From Chenopodium formosanum (Eukaryota; Streptophyta; Magnoliopsida; Caryophyllales; Amaranthaceae): 64,000 nucleotides of DNA. The position numbers and the translations under genes are program-made. Under the pieces are notes generated by a model. That model saw only the letters and a program-made list of their open reading frames with translations. It did no database searches and was not told the DNA's origin. Below, in pieces: positions 43,372 through 53,538 of this stretch; position 1 is the stretch's first letter, and each line of letters begins with the position of its first letter. The stretch lies in the NCBI GenBank assembly GCA_024500155.1, contig CM044875.1:17321203-17385202 (forward strand), read 5' to 3'.

Positions 43372-45164
43372 TGTAACACCCCAATAATTCTCTCTTTTAA
43401 CCTATAAGTACCCTGAACAAAATCCAAGAGAATTACTGATGTGCTACCGCTACGTGTTCAAACGTTAAGGCTATATCAAAAATTAGCAGCTGAAAAACTA
43501 ATTCAGTTACAAATAAGTTTCAAAACCAATAAGCAAAACCAAATTAAGTCTTACAACTTGGAACCTTTAAGGCCCTTATTCAAAATCCAAACTAGAAGAA
43601 GTAGTATAAAAATGAAAACGTGTTTAAATACATTCAAAGGTAAGTAGCAAATTAAATTGTGCAAAGTAACCAACACTCCACACAAAACCCCACAACCTTG
43701 ATACGAATGCTGCATGTGTAAGAACTTGTGGTAAATCTGCTCCCCAATATTACAAGTGTAAAAATTGGATCGTCACAGGGTCATTGAAAGGTGAAGGCCA
43801 TTACCAAAGAAAGACACACAAAGGCACGCAATCAGCAAAGCTGTGTACATACAAACTGCAAAATATAATAAGAAATCCCTAACATGATACTAATAATCAA
43901 TCATCACGCATCATTAAATTATAGACTCAACACACGACTCAACTATCAGTTTTACTAAGACTTCACTAGTTAATAGTAGCTAACTCATTTTATTTTATTT
44001 ATTGGATTAAGCAATAGACAAGGTTTTCTATCCCATGCTCCATTTGGAACATCAATAAAAGAAAAACCCCATGCCTCCTTTCGGAAACATCAATAAAACA
44101 TCCAACGACCATGGGCGCGACTCTGTGACCGTCGCTAGTATGAGATCTCATCTAACTAGTAGTTTTTGAAAAGTATTTGAAATAAGAGACTCGTAGATCA
44201 GACGGCCTCTAGAAAAGTGCACGGCTAATACCCCGTGTACCCCAACCCCTGATTGTCAATACTCTAGATGTGCACAAATCCAGATTTTTATTGCTCATCC
44301 ATCTTGCACTTTACGTGAGTTACATGTTTAGAATTGGTGATGACTCGTATGCAAAACAATTAAATATCACATCATTCCAAGCAATCCAAATTTCCAATTC
44401 AATTCTTGATTTATTAGTGGCAAACAATATTTAGTATTGAATCTTTTAACTACCTCGGTGTATAAAACCTCGTCTTAAAAGACTTTAATAAACTCCCTCT
44501 ACTCAAATCATAATTAATTCATAAAAGAGTATTAAAAACTAACCTCATGGAACCATTATTAAAATTAATTCCACTTATAGACAACTAAGAATCCATAACC
44601 TTTAATAAATAATAACATATCCAATTAATAAGACAATCACTTATGTTTCAGGGTTTTTGGGAATCCCTTGGGACACTGGTCACACTTCTGCTGGCAACAA
44701 GACTCGGACACCTACAAATCATGAATATTCCAGTGACGGAATATTCGCCTCCGACGGTTAAGTTAGTAACCTAAAATCAGAAAAGCTAGAGAGAGAAATA
44801 GAGAGAAGCTAGAGCTATTTAGTGCTCTATTTAATGTTATGTCCTAATCTAGCCCTCCCATCATAAATGATTTGGGTATTTATAGGGGCAGGAAACTGTG
44901 CCATTTAGGGTTATTGCCCTAGAATGACGCGATTTGATTGGCGGCGCAATCAAGTAGTGCCACGTGTCTAGGGGTCAGTGCCGTCTTGCGGCTTTCTCGG
45001 GATTTTGACCTTCTGATGTAAAAAAGGCCCTTTTCTTTTATTTCAAGTGCTCTTCAAGAGCTTGACACATGTCATCTTCCCATAGAGACACGTGTCGCCT
45101 TCTGATTGGGCCACGTGTCACCACGAGATTGGACCACGTGTAAGGGGTATTTTTACCCTAAACA
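43372..45164 (-). repeat. 3' LTR of element D (1793 bp)
   Basis: On the minus strand it starts TGTTTAGGGTAAAAATACCC just after the tract TTTGAGGGGCAAA and ends ATTGGGGTGTTACA at 43372, next to element A integrase. These are the expected TG..CA ends. It codes for nothing. The words CACGTGTC/GACACGTG recur near 44960-45140. Confidence 0.75.
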
Positions 45165-45180
45165 TTTGCCCCTCAAAGGG
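45165..45180 (-). other. Polypurine tract of element D
   Basis: The minus strand reads CCCTTTGAGGGGCAAA directly before the LTR start at 45164, the position and composition of the plus-strand primer used in LTR-element reverse transcription. Confidence 0.65.
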
Positions 45181-45595
45181 AGTGACTCGTACGCTACGGG
45201 CCGCCTCCTCTGATTTTCTTCTCGTCTTGTTGCGTCCGAGTAAGAAGGAATAGAGCATATGGTGGAATAGGCGAACGGACCTGTTCGCCCATTTAATGGA
45301 TGACCGCCTTGGGCTAAATGGCATATCCTGTCCGCCTTTGATCCCTTTAATGGACAGTTGAGTCTGGGAATTGGACGGACGGAACCCACTCGGCTTTTTA
45401 GGGTGGCAGTTTTAATCCTGCTGACGTGGCCATCTATTTGGACGTGCCCTTACCCGTTCGTCTCTTTTTCCATCCAAATTAATAGAGTCTCTTTTTAAAC
45501 CTTTTTGAATTTTAGGTTAACTTTTTTAAAAAGTAACCGTTTAAATTCCTGAGCGGGAAAGATGGATTTACCATTTTGCCCCCATAAATTTTGCC

Positions 45596-45606
45596 TATAA
45601 ATATAA
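45596..45606 (+). promoter_or_regulatory. TATA box of the antisense gene of element D
   Basis: TATAAATATAA lies 86-96 bp before the ATG at 45692, followed by a leader containing TTTAGAGAGAAGTCAGAG. It is on the strand opposite to D's gag-pol. Confidence 0.65.
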
Positions 45607-45691
45607 GAGATTTGACCTCATTTTGGCACTTTGGAACTTTAAATATTTTAGAGAGAAGTCAGAGCTTCTAGGGAGAGAAAGTGCCTTTCCC

Positions 45692-48600
45692 ATGAATCAT
45701 CAAGAGCTCCGCCGTTCGATTGAGTTTTCTGACCAAAGTTTGAGTTTTCCGGCCAACTTCCCAGACTTTCCAAAGCTTCCAGAATTTTCTACACATACAG
45801 AGGTAGGCCGACTATTCTTCTTGCTTTTCTTTTTACTTGCTTTTTTTTTTAAACTGGCTCTACACTCGGCTTCGTCCATTTCTCCTCATGAGGCCAGCCG
45901 TTCACCTGGGACTGTGGAGTCTAGAGTGGACGGAGACGAGTTGTCTCCTCTATGGAGTGGGTCCATTTCTAGTGAGTACCAACTCTCATCTACCTATTCT
46001 TCTCCGTCCATGCAGTAGAAAATGGCCCGTACGATAGAGATGCGGCAAGAAACCCAGACGGCAGTCTGGTACATCCAAGGGTCCCTTATGACCCAAACAA
46101 TGTGAACATACAGACCGAATCTACCACCAACACGGCCTCTACTGGTGGTACTGGGTGCTTGGCAGTTGAAGTGACCGCCTCATTTGAAGAACGCTAAAGA
46201 GCACAAGGCGTTTTTTCCTCTAGGGGTACGTCCGGGCAAACCCGGAAACTAAGGTTCCCCCAATATGCCAACTCGGTCATGGACCTGGCCGAGTTGCTAT
46301 CTTAGGAGAGACCTCCTTCCTCTTCTGGGGCAGACAGAGTTGGACCGTCTGTCCCAATTCCTAAACCACCCCATCTCCAACATAGCAGGTCGGACAGGCC
46401 TAGGGCAGGCATCATTATTACTGAACCGTCCAACCTGCCACCTCGCAGTGCCCCTTCTACAGGAAATCAGGCTGCCGCTACAAAAGATAAAGGCAAAGGT
46501 CCCTTGGCACTTGGAGGCGCGACGCTGACTGGGGTGGCCAGGGCTCTAGAAGTAGGAGCTCGGCCGACGCTGCCGATTTGGACAGAGTTCTGTCCTCAGA
46601 ATTTAGGGTTGGTCCTCACCCTAGTGAAGAGGGAGCAGAGAACGAGGCTGAGGGTGAGGCAGTGGCGGAGGAGGTCGTCGCCAACATTGACACCTTCAAA
46701 GACCCGTATGCCTGTACGGTGGGTACAAGGCATTTCTCCAACTAGGAGAAGGGTTTGAGCTGGTGGCCCACCAAAAGATCTGTTTCGATGGCCGCCTGGG
46801 AAGACGAGCGGTCGCATCGCAGATCCTTCAGCGTCTATCGTGCCGCTCTGGATGTTGGACTTCGCTTCCCCCTTCATCCCTTTATTCATACTGTGCTGGA
46901 CGAGTACAACATTGCTCTTTTCCAGCTGATGTTGAACAACTGGGTAAATATTTTTGGGTACTTGGTAACGTGTATCCGAAAAGGCTTCAATCCGGACTTT
47001 CCGATTTTCTACGAGATGCACGCCATGACCCGTCTGGAGAAGCACACGGACGGTTGGTTCATTCTCAGCACCACCAAAGACTATATGGTGGTGATGGACC
47101 GTGTGTCGAAATGACGAGACTGGAAGAACTGATTCTACCGCATCAAGGCAAAGGACGTGGAGTTCAACCTGCGGATGAATCAATTCAATGCTAAGCCAAT
47201 CCAGCTTGGCCGAGGGGATCACAAGCTGTACTAACCTCCCGTCCACCCTAGCCAAGCACACCAACTTGACTACTTCAGGGTCAAGAAGGTTAGGAGGGAC
47301 GACAAAATGGTGGCCGTGCCCCAAAACTGGATCCCTTTGGCCGGCTAGCTCCGAGACCTAATATTTATGTCGGCATGCGGCCTATACAAGAACCTTCCCC
47401 AAGGTGGGGGGTTAAAAACTATCTAATGTCTGAATGTTATTTCTTTGAAGATTTTTATAACTCTTTTCCTTCTTCCTTTTTTGCAGAGGAAGCGTACGCC
47501 ATGCTGGACCAAGAGCAAAAGGGGGATATGTTCGAGATCGACTTGGCTCGGTACAAGGCTCGGCAAAGGGCGTTCGAACAGACCAAGGAGGTACAGATCA
47601 TTGCTTTAGGGCCTGCTACTTCTTCTCTTTTTTTTCTTTTTTTTTTTTTTTGCCGAGCTGGTATGTTGGGAAGAGACTCATTCCCTTCTTTACGCGGACG
47701 CTTCCTTACGTCTGTGTTGGTATGTTGGGAAGAGGCTTCTTCCTTTTTTCACGTGGATACGGATTAATTTTCATGTCTTTTTATACTAACTTTTTTTCTT
47801 CTCTTCTTGTCCTTTCCAGTTGGCCACTCCTACTCCAAGATCAAAACGAAAGCAGTAGGCCACTGCTTCTAAGGACAAGGCGTCCAAAATTAGGAAGTCG
47901 GTCGCATCTAAGACCCCTTCCCATCTTACGGCTAAGACGACGTCACTGATTGCTTCAAAGCAGTCCCAAGGAGAGCAACCCCAGCTGTCACCAAGTGAGG
48001 CCTCTAAGTCTGTGGATCCGACAACGAGGTCGGTCCATGATGTGTCCGTAGAGGCGGATGATACCGACCCTGTCCAGAGGGTCAAAAAGTCTAATTGGCA
48101 AGCAGCTGGCAGTCATACTGCTGAAGAGCTACCCGGCTACACGAATGAAGGGGAGGACGAACCTTAGCTACCTCCTCCATTCACCTTCAACCTTCCTTCT
48201 CCTGCCAGATTCTCAAACGGTTAGCTAGAGTTTTATTCTTTCCTTTGTTTTCTTGCAAGCTTTCTTTTGGCTTGATTTAACACCTTTTGCGGCCGCGCGT
48301 AGATATTGCGGAGGAGATGAATATGAAGCTACCCGGCCAGTCACTGACTGGCGCAGACAGGAAGGCCATGAGAGAAGCCATGGCCAGGGCCGTCCCCCAA
48401 GAACAGCGGGACAAGCTGAGGGGGATCAACGAGGGCTTCCTGGGCCCCAAGCTGAAATGTAGCGCCGAGGTAACCTTTTATGATTGTTTTCCGATTTAAC
48501 TTTCATACTTAGAACATATTCCAATTTGTTTTTACTAACTACTCGTCTGGGTGCAGTTCTTTCTCAAGCTCACCGCCTTCCAAGAATGGAAGGAGAAGGA

Positions 48601-49359
48601 GAACGAGCGACTGAAATGGGCCTGGGACAAGGTCAGGCGAGCGGAGGATGCGGTCACCAGAATGGTCGCCATCCAGAGGGTTCACCTGGAGACCCAGATC
48701 ACCGCACTTTCCAACAAAGAGGCGCGGCAAGCTGAGGATCTGGTGAAGCTGGGCGAGGCTCTCGAAAAAGAGACCTTGGCGAGGGAGACCGTTTGGCAAG
48801 AAAGGGATGCGGCGATCCGGGACGTCCAACAATGGAAATAGGGCTTTGAAGCCTCTGAAAAGCTGAAAGGAGATCTATCCTTGGCCCAGCTAAACCTTCA
48901 GACGGCCCTCGAAGAGGCGCAGGCCCTCAAGGCCGGGTGAAATCTTTGAAGAAGTCTGTTTCAAACTTAACCGAACAGCAGAAGGCACCTCGGCCGCCTA
49001 GCCCTACTAAAATCGTCCAGATTGAGCATAACGCTGAGGAGAGGCTGAAGAGCCATTTCTTTGAGGCTTTCAAGTTGATGGTGGAGGAGGGGAAGGCCTC
49101 CTACTACAAGGAGCGCTTTACCAAGCGCCTCAACTTCGTCTGCCTTAGAGATGAGGCCAAGAAGGCCGGGCAGCCCTCTCCCGAGCTGGTCGTGACTCTA
49201 ACTGAATCCGACGAGGATGAGGACGATGAGGAGGAGGCGGACGAGGGAGAGGGCGAGGAAGAGAAAGAGGTGGGGCCGACTGGGGAGGAGAAGCCAGCTG
49301 AGGATACGTCCACCCTCGCCGCGGAGGAGCCTGCCAAAGATGACAACTTGGCTAAGTAG
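45692..49359 (+). pseudogene. Antisense multi-exon gene of element D (putative gypsy-type transposon protein family)
   Basis: Opposite to pol, with its own TATA box. Exon 1 (45692-45802) encodes MNHQELRRSIEFSDQSLSFP and ends at GAG|GTAGGC. A degraded Ser/Pro-rich part follows. The core domain is at 46790-47400: YRAALDVGLRFPLHPFIHTV, LDEYNIALFQLMLNNWVNIF, CIRKGFNPDFPIFYEM and GWFILSTTKDYMVV. It resembles Pfam's putative gypsy type transposon family (PF04195, from memory). Likely introns: 47404-47486, 47591-47819, 48220-48302 and 48470-48556, each GT..AG. The C-terminal exons form a long helix (WKEKENERLKWAWDKVRRAE, IQRVHLETQITALSNKEARQ), a conserved-looking EERLKSHFFEAFKLMVEEGK, and an acidic tail (ESDEDEDDEEEADEGEGEEE) to the stop at 49359. 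Several in-frame stops (47112, 48838, 48938) show decay. Confidence 0.68.
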
Positions 49360-50436
49360 AGCTCAGGTACTCCAACGGCAGCTACCAAGCTTTAGCTCTT
49401 CAGTACTCAGTTTATTTTTCTTGTTTATGAACGATATGATATTTTAATGCTGTCTGTTTTGAGCGGTTTGTATAAGATATTTTACGGCCTTTTGGGCGGC
49501 TTCATTTGATTTAAATTTTGCCGCCTTCTGAGCGGTTTTCTATGCTTTTTCAATACTTAGCAATTTTTGCGCACTTTACTATGTTTTTAATTGCTTTCAT
49601 ACGAGCACTTGGGGGGTATGCCCCTTTATTCGGCGATCTCCTAGTCCAAATTTTAAGTGGTTTGATTAACTTGGTGGATTTATGCCTTGAAGGGTATGAA
49701 TACTTAACAAGTTAATCAAATCATATATCATGATTGCCCTTGGATTAGGTGAACGTCGAATCAATACTAAGTATACGGTCGTTTAGATGGCTTTGCAGGA
49801 GCCGTCCGTTGAAACTATCGCTTGGACATGCTCAGAAAAGTTCAAGTAATATCTCAACTTGAAAGTTTCTAAGTTTTGGCTGGTTTAGGATGCCTCGGTA
49901 TGCCCTTGCTCCCTTTTCGAGCATAAAATTCCTTTGAGAAGTTTAGGCTACCTTTGTGCTTGATCGTCCGTCTTGGTTGTAGTCGGACGGTTATTTACAT
50001 TGGGATGCTCTTGGTTAGGCGATTATGCGGCCACTAGGTTGTACCTTTTACGGCCGAGCTGTTATGTTGCTAGCATCCTTATTATTGTTTTTATTCGGCA
50101 TTTTTGTTTAGTCTTTTAAAAGTCGAGCTGCTATGTTTCAAGCAGCATCGTTATCGTTTTCACTCGGCTTTTCTACTAAATAATGGAAAGACATAAACAA
50201 ACAAAATAAGGTAACAATGCTTGACTTTTTCATTAATTTGTCAAAATTACATTGTTAGGGCCATACGACCTTTAATTACATTGCTCAGTCATTAAGACCT
50301 AGCTGTATATACAGCTTTTGGCTAAGTAAAAGAAAACTTAAACATAGTATTTCTTCAGATTGTCCGTGTTTCAGGTTTGAGGAATCGGACGGTCGTCTAA
50401 GGTTTGGACATCCTCTCTAATTCGGTACGGTCCTTC
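49360..50436. other. Tail-to-tail gap between the antisense gene and integrase in element D
   Basis: About 1.1 kb with no coding signal. It contains repeated phrases such as CGGC(C/T)TTTTGGGCGGC / GCCGCCTTCTGAGCGGTT (49480-49535) and GCCGAGCTG(T/C)TATGTT / GTCGAGCTGCTATGTT (50061-50130). It probably holds both 3' UTRs. Confidence 0.5.
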
Positions 50437-51587
50437 TCAGTTTGGGGTTAGCTTTCCATCTTCATTTGCCCGGTCGACCGCTTCCATTTTCCTTAGGACC
50501 AAATCACCCATCTTCAGCGGCCGCATAGACACTCGGCGATTGTAAGCTCTCGTCATTCTTAGACAGTAAAATTCATGTCTAAGCTCCGCGTTGCCCCTTG
50601 CCTCTGGAAGAAAATCCAAGGCGGTCTTCATTGCTTCCCAATTGGCATTTTCATCATACAACATCACTCGAATAGTGGGCTCATACATCTCAATTAGGAG
50701 CATCGCCTCAGCGCCATAAACTAAGAAAAATGGGGTTTCTCCAGTTGAACTCTTTGCTGTAGTACGTATGGACCACAAAACATTAACCAACTCATCCGCC
50801 CATAGGCCGCCTACTTTCTCAAGCTTCCGCTTGATGCCGTAGGAGATCAGCTTGTTATAGGACTTAACTTGGTCGTTGGCTTGGGGACGGCCGATCGAGG
50901 CAAAACAATGAGTGATTCCCTGGTCACTTAGCCATTCCTTGAGTTGGCGCGTTTTGAACTGAGGTCCGTTGTAAAATACCATGGACTGAGGTACTCCATA
51001 ACGAGTAATAATATTCTTCCAGATGAAGGCTGATACGTTCGTCCACTTAATCCCTCGGACGGCCTCGGCCTCAACCCATTTTGTGAAGTAGTCGACAGCT
51101 ATAAGCACATGCCGCCTTTGACCGGACGCTAGAGTATACGGCCCTAAGATGTCTATGGCCCATTTTGCAAAAGGGAGGGGATTGCTTATGGCTGACAAGC
51201 TATTGGCTGGACGATGAATCAGGGTTGCAAACCTCTGGCACTTATCACATTTTTTCACCATTTTCACGGCTTCCGTATTTATGCTTGGCCAGTAATACCC
51301 CAAATGGGTAGCCTTTTCTACTAAGGCACGTCCGCCTATATGGGATCCACAATGCCCTTGGTGGAGGTCGTCCAATACATCATGCCCTCTTTCCTGGGTG
51401 ATACACTTCAAATGTGGTTTCACAAAAGCTTTCTTGAACAATTCCCCTCTCTTCATTTCAAACCAGGTTGCTCTCTTCTTCATCAGCCATCTCCCTTTTG
51501 GGTCGGCCAGGAGTATCCCATCCCTTAAGTATGAGATGACTCTTTCCATCTAAGAGAAGCTTCTGTTAATGATTTGTACAAGCTCGG
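50437..51587 (-). pseudogene. Element D integrase, catalytic residues lost
   Basis: Long open frame on the minus strand (51549-50437, 370 residues). The zinc-binding part is intact (LHQGHCGSHIGGRALVEKAT, HLGYYWPS, KKCDKCQRFA). The core has WAIDILGPYT (Asp), but MVFYNGPQF where the family has DNG (Asp to Tyr) and RPQANDQVKSYNK where the family has VES (Glu to Lys). Two of the three DDE residues are therefore missing although the frame is open. The C-terminal part (GETPFFLVYGAEAMLLIEMY, RPLKMGDLVLRKMEAVDRAN) is normal for Tat integrases. Sequence upstream (51550-51587) continues the spacer and is cut by element E at CTCGG. Confidence 0.88.
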
Positions 51588-52771
51588 TGTAGGGAATATT
51601 TCAAGCATTATGATAACCCCAAACTTGAACCCCACTGTGATCATACACTAAAGTACGGTGGCGTTCCAAAGGGAAAGACAAAGAGCAAAAAGAGTCGCCA
51701 ACAAGTTTTAAGGAACTTGTACCCAAAAGACAATCCAAAAGGACCATCAACTACTCCATAAGGTCTTGAACCAAATAGGGTCCGGGGATGAGGGTACGAA
51801 TCCAATCTACAAAAGAAAGGACCCGCCCTATAAAATAGGCCTCTACTTTGTTCTGCTCGTATTCATGCGCGCTTTTCGAATAACATACAAACATTATATT
51901 AAACCTACCCTGTTTAATCTATGTTGGTTGAAATATTAATGCACAAATAAACTATTATTGGCGATCACTTGAGTTAAAATCACATTAGCCTAAACCAAAT
52001 TAATAATTATCTTATTAAGCGTGATTTCAAGTACAAATTCCCTTTAAACCTGCATAAAAGGCGTGATCAAGCAATAACAATAATATCAAGCAACATAAGA
52101 ATAAACAATAAATAATAACAACGATGATAATAACATGATATAATAAAGCTTAAATATAATAGCAAGATCCTAGGCATGATACTAACAATATTAATAACAA
52201 ATCCTAGCATGTCACTAAGCAATAAAGATCAAAGCTTTAAATCTAACATGGTACTAACATGATATTAGAAAGGATAAAGACACCCTAAACATGACACTAG
52301 AAAGCATTAAATAACATCCTAACATGATACTAGAAAGCATTAAAAGCATCCTAACATGATACTAGGAATTATAAACAATAATAATCATGCAATCTACATT
52401 GTGAAAGAAATAGGGAGTAAGCTAATCTACTTACTTTGAAGCCTCGTACCTCTTTCTAATAACAAAATACACAAGTTAGTAAACTTCAATGAAAATAATA
52501 AACAATAATTAAAGAATTAAATTGAAATCAAATTAAATAAAGTTTAGACTAGTTTTGGACCAAACCCTCAGAAATATCAAACCTTGCACGTCTAGGGCGA
52601 AGGCAACTTCGAACTTGGCTAGATGACTCTAAGTCTAACGAATGCGGAATATTGTAAAACTAGAAAAGAAAGAAAGAATAAAGTGCTCAAGAGAAAAGAG
52701 AGAACAATTAATGATTATTGATAATAGTTGATGATGAGAGTTGATGATTCTGAAAACAGGAATCCGGACGC

Positions 52772-52779
52772 TATTTATA
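52772..52779 (-). promoter_or_regulatory. TATA box in the 3' LTR of element E
   Basis: TATAAATA on the minus strand, in context CATTATAAATAGCGTCC. It lies about 52 bp downstream of the palindrome array 52831-52925. Confidence 0.65.
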
Positions 52780-52830
52780 ATGAAAATAATCCGGAAAAAC
52801 ACGGAATTTGATAAGGAATAAAACTCCACG

Positions 52831-52925
52831 CTGTCGCCAGGACTGGACTCTGTCGCGAGGCGACAGGGTTTGTCGCGCGGCGACAGAGTCTGTCGCGTGG
52901 CGACAGACTTGTCGTCTGGCGACAG
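52831..52925. repeat. Palindrome array CTGTCGC..GCGACAG in the 3' LTR of element E
   Basis: Consecutive 15-20 bp inverted repeats: CTGTCGCGAGGCGACAG, TGTCGCGCGGCGACA, CTGTCGCGTGGCGACAG and TGTCGTCTGGCGACAG, after a half unit CTGTCGCC. Only the middle bases vary. It is directly upstream of the LTR TATA box (minus strand). Confidence 0.92.
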
Positions 52926-53524
52926 CCTGTATAAGCGCGTTTTTATATTTTTACAGAATCCGATCTTTAATCAACTTGATCTATGGAATCCGTACAAAAG
53001 ATGAAATACATTTTTAGGATAATAAAATAATATTTTATTCCAAATAAAAAACCTTTAAAGATAATTAATTATTAATCCTATCAATATTAGAACTAAGAAG
53101 AACTTTCTAGAAACTTCTAGAAAACCATAATTAATCCTAATAGCTTTAGGAATAGTAATTATCATTGGGCCCTCCTCTAGATCATTGGGCCGCTTTAAAA
53201 TAGAACTCCGGGCCCAGTTTAGTATTTTGGCCATAACTTCCTCAATATTCATCGGAATCGGACTTATAATATATCGTTGGAAAGGTCTTTTCAAACCCCA
53301 TCCAATTACACTATTATTGGACCTTAATCATGGACCAAAATAAACTGAAATGGACGTTTTCAAATAAATAGAGCCATTTTCAAAAACAGAGAGAAAAGAA
53401 TTTAATTAAAACTAAACCGCGACATCTGACTTTTGAATCACTTTCACCTAATTCGATTATGTTTCGACGTACAAGGCATTCATCACTGGGTTTGGTTTTG
53501 GGGAGACACAAATGGGTGTCTACA

Positions 53525-53538
53525 GAAGCCCCCACTTT
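53525..53538 (-). other. Polypurine tract of element E
   Basis: The minus strand reads AAAGTGGGGGCTTC immediately before the TGTAGACACCC start of the 3' LTR, the usual position of the plus-strand DNA primer. Confidence 0.7.

Larger units (their letters stand above)
51588..53524 (-). repeat. 3' LTR of element E (1937 bp)
   Basis: The minus strand runs from TGTAGACACCC (53524) to ATATTCCCTACA (51588). It is identical to the other LTR except for about four substitutions and a missing 20-bp palindromic unit at about 52855. Small frames in it repeat exactly in the other LTR and are not genes. Confidence 0.95.

Noticed and set aside
46596..47324. 242-codon minus-strand frame in element D
   Set aside because: It is the shadow of the plus-strand antisense-gene domain (YRAALDVGLRFPLHPFIHTV); it has no recognisable motifs and is compositionally biased.
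49104..49388. Ser-rich minus-strand frame
   Set aside because: It is the complement of the acidic Glu/Asp tail of the element D antisense gene.
52831..52925. CRISPR-like array of palindromic repeats
   Set aside because: This is a plant LTR: repeats are contiguous or nearly so, without unique spacers of constant length and without cas genes.
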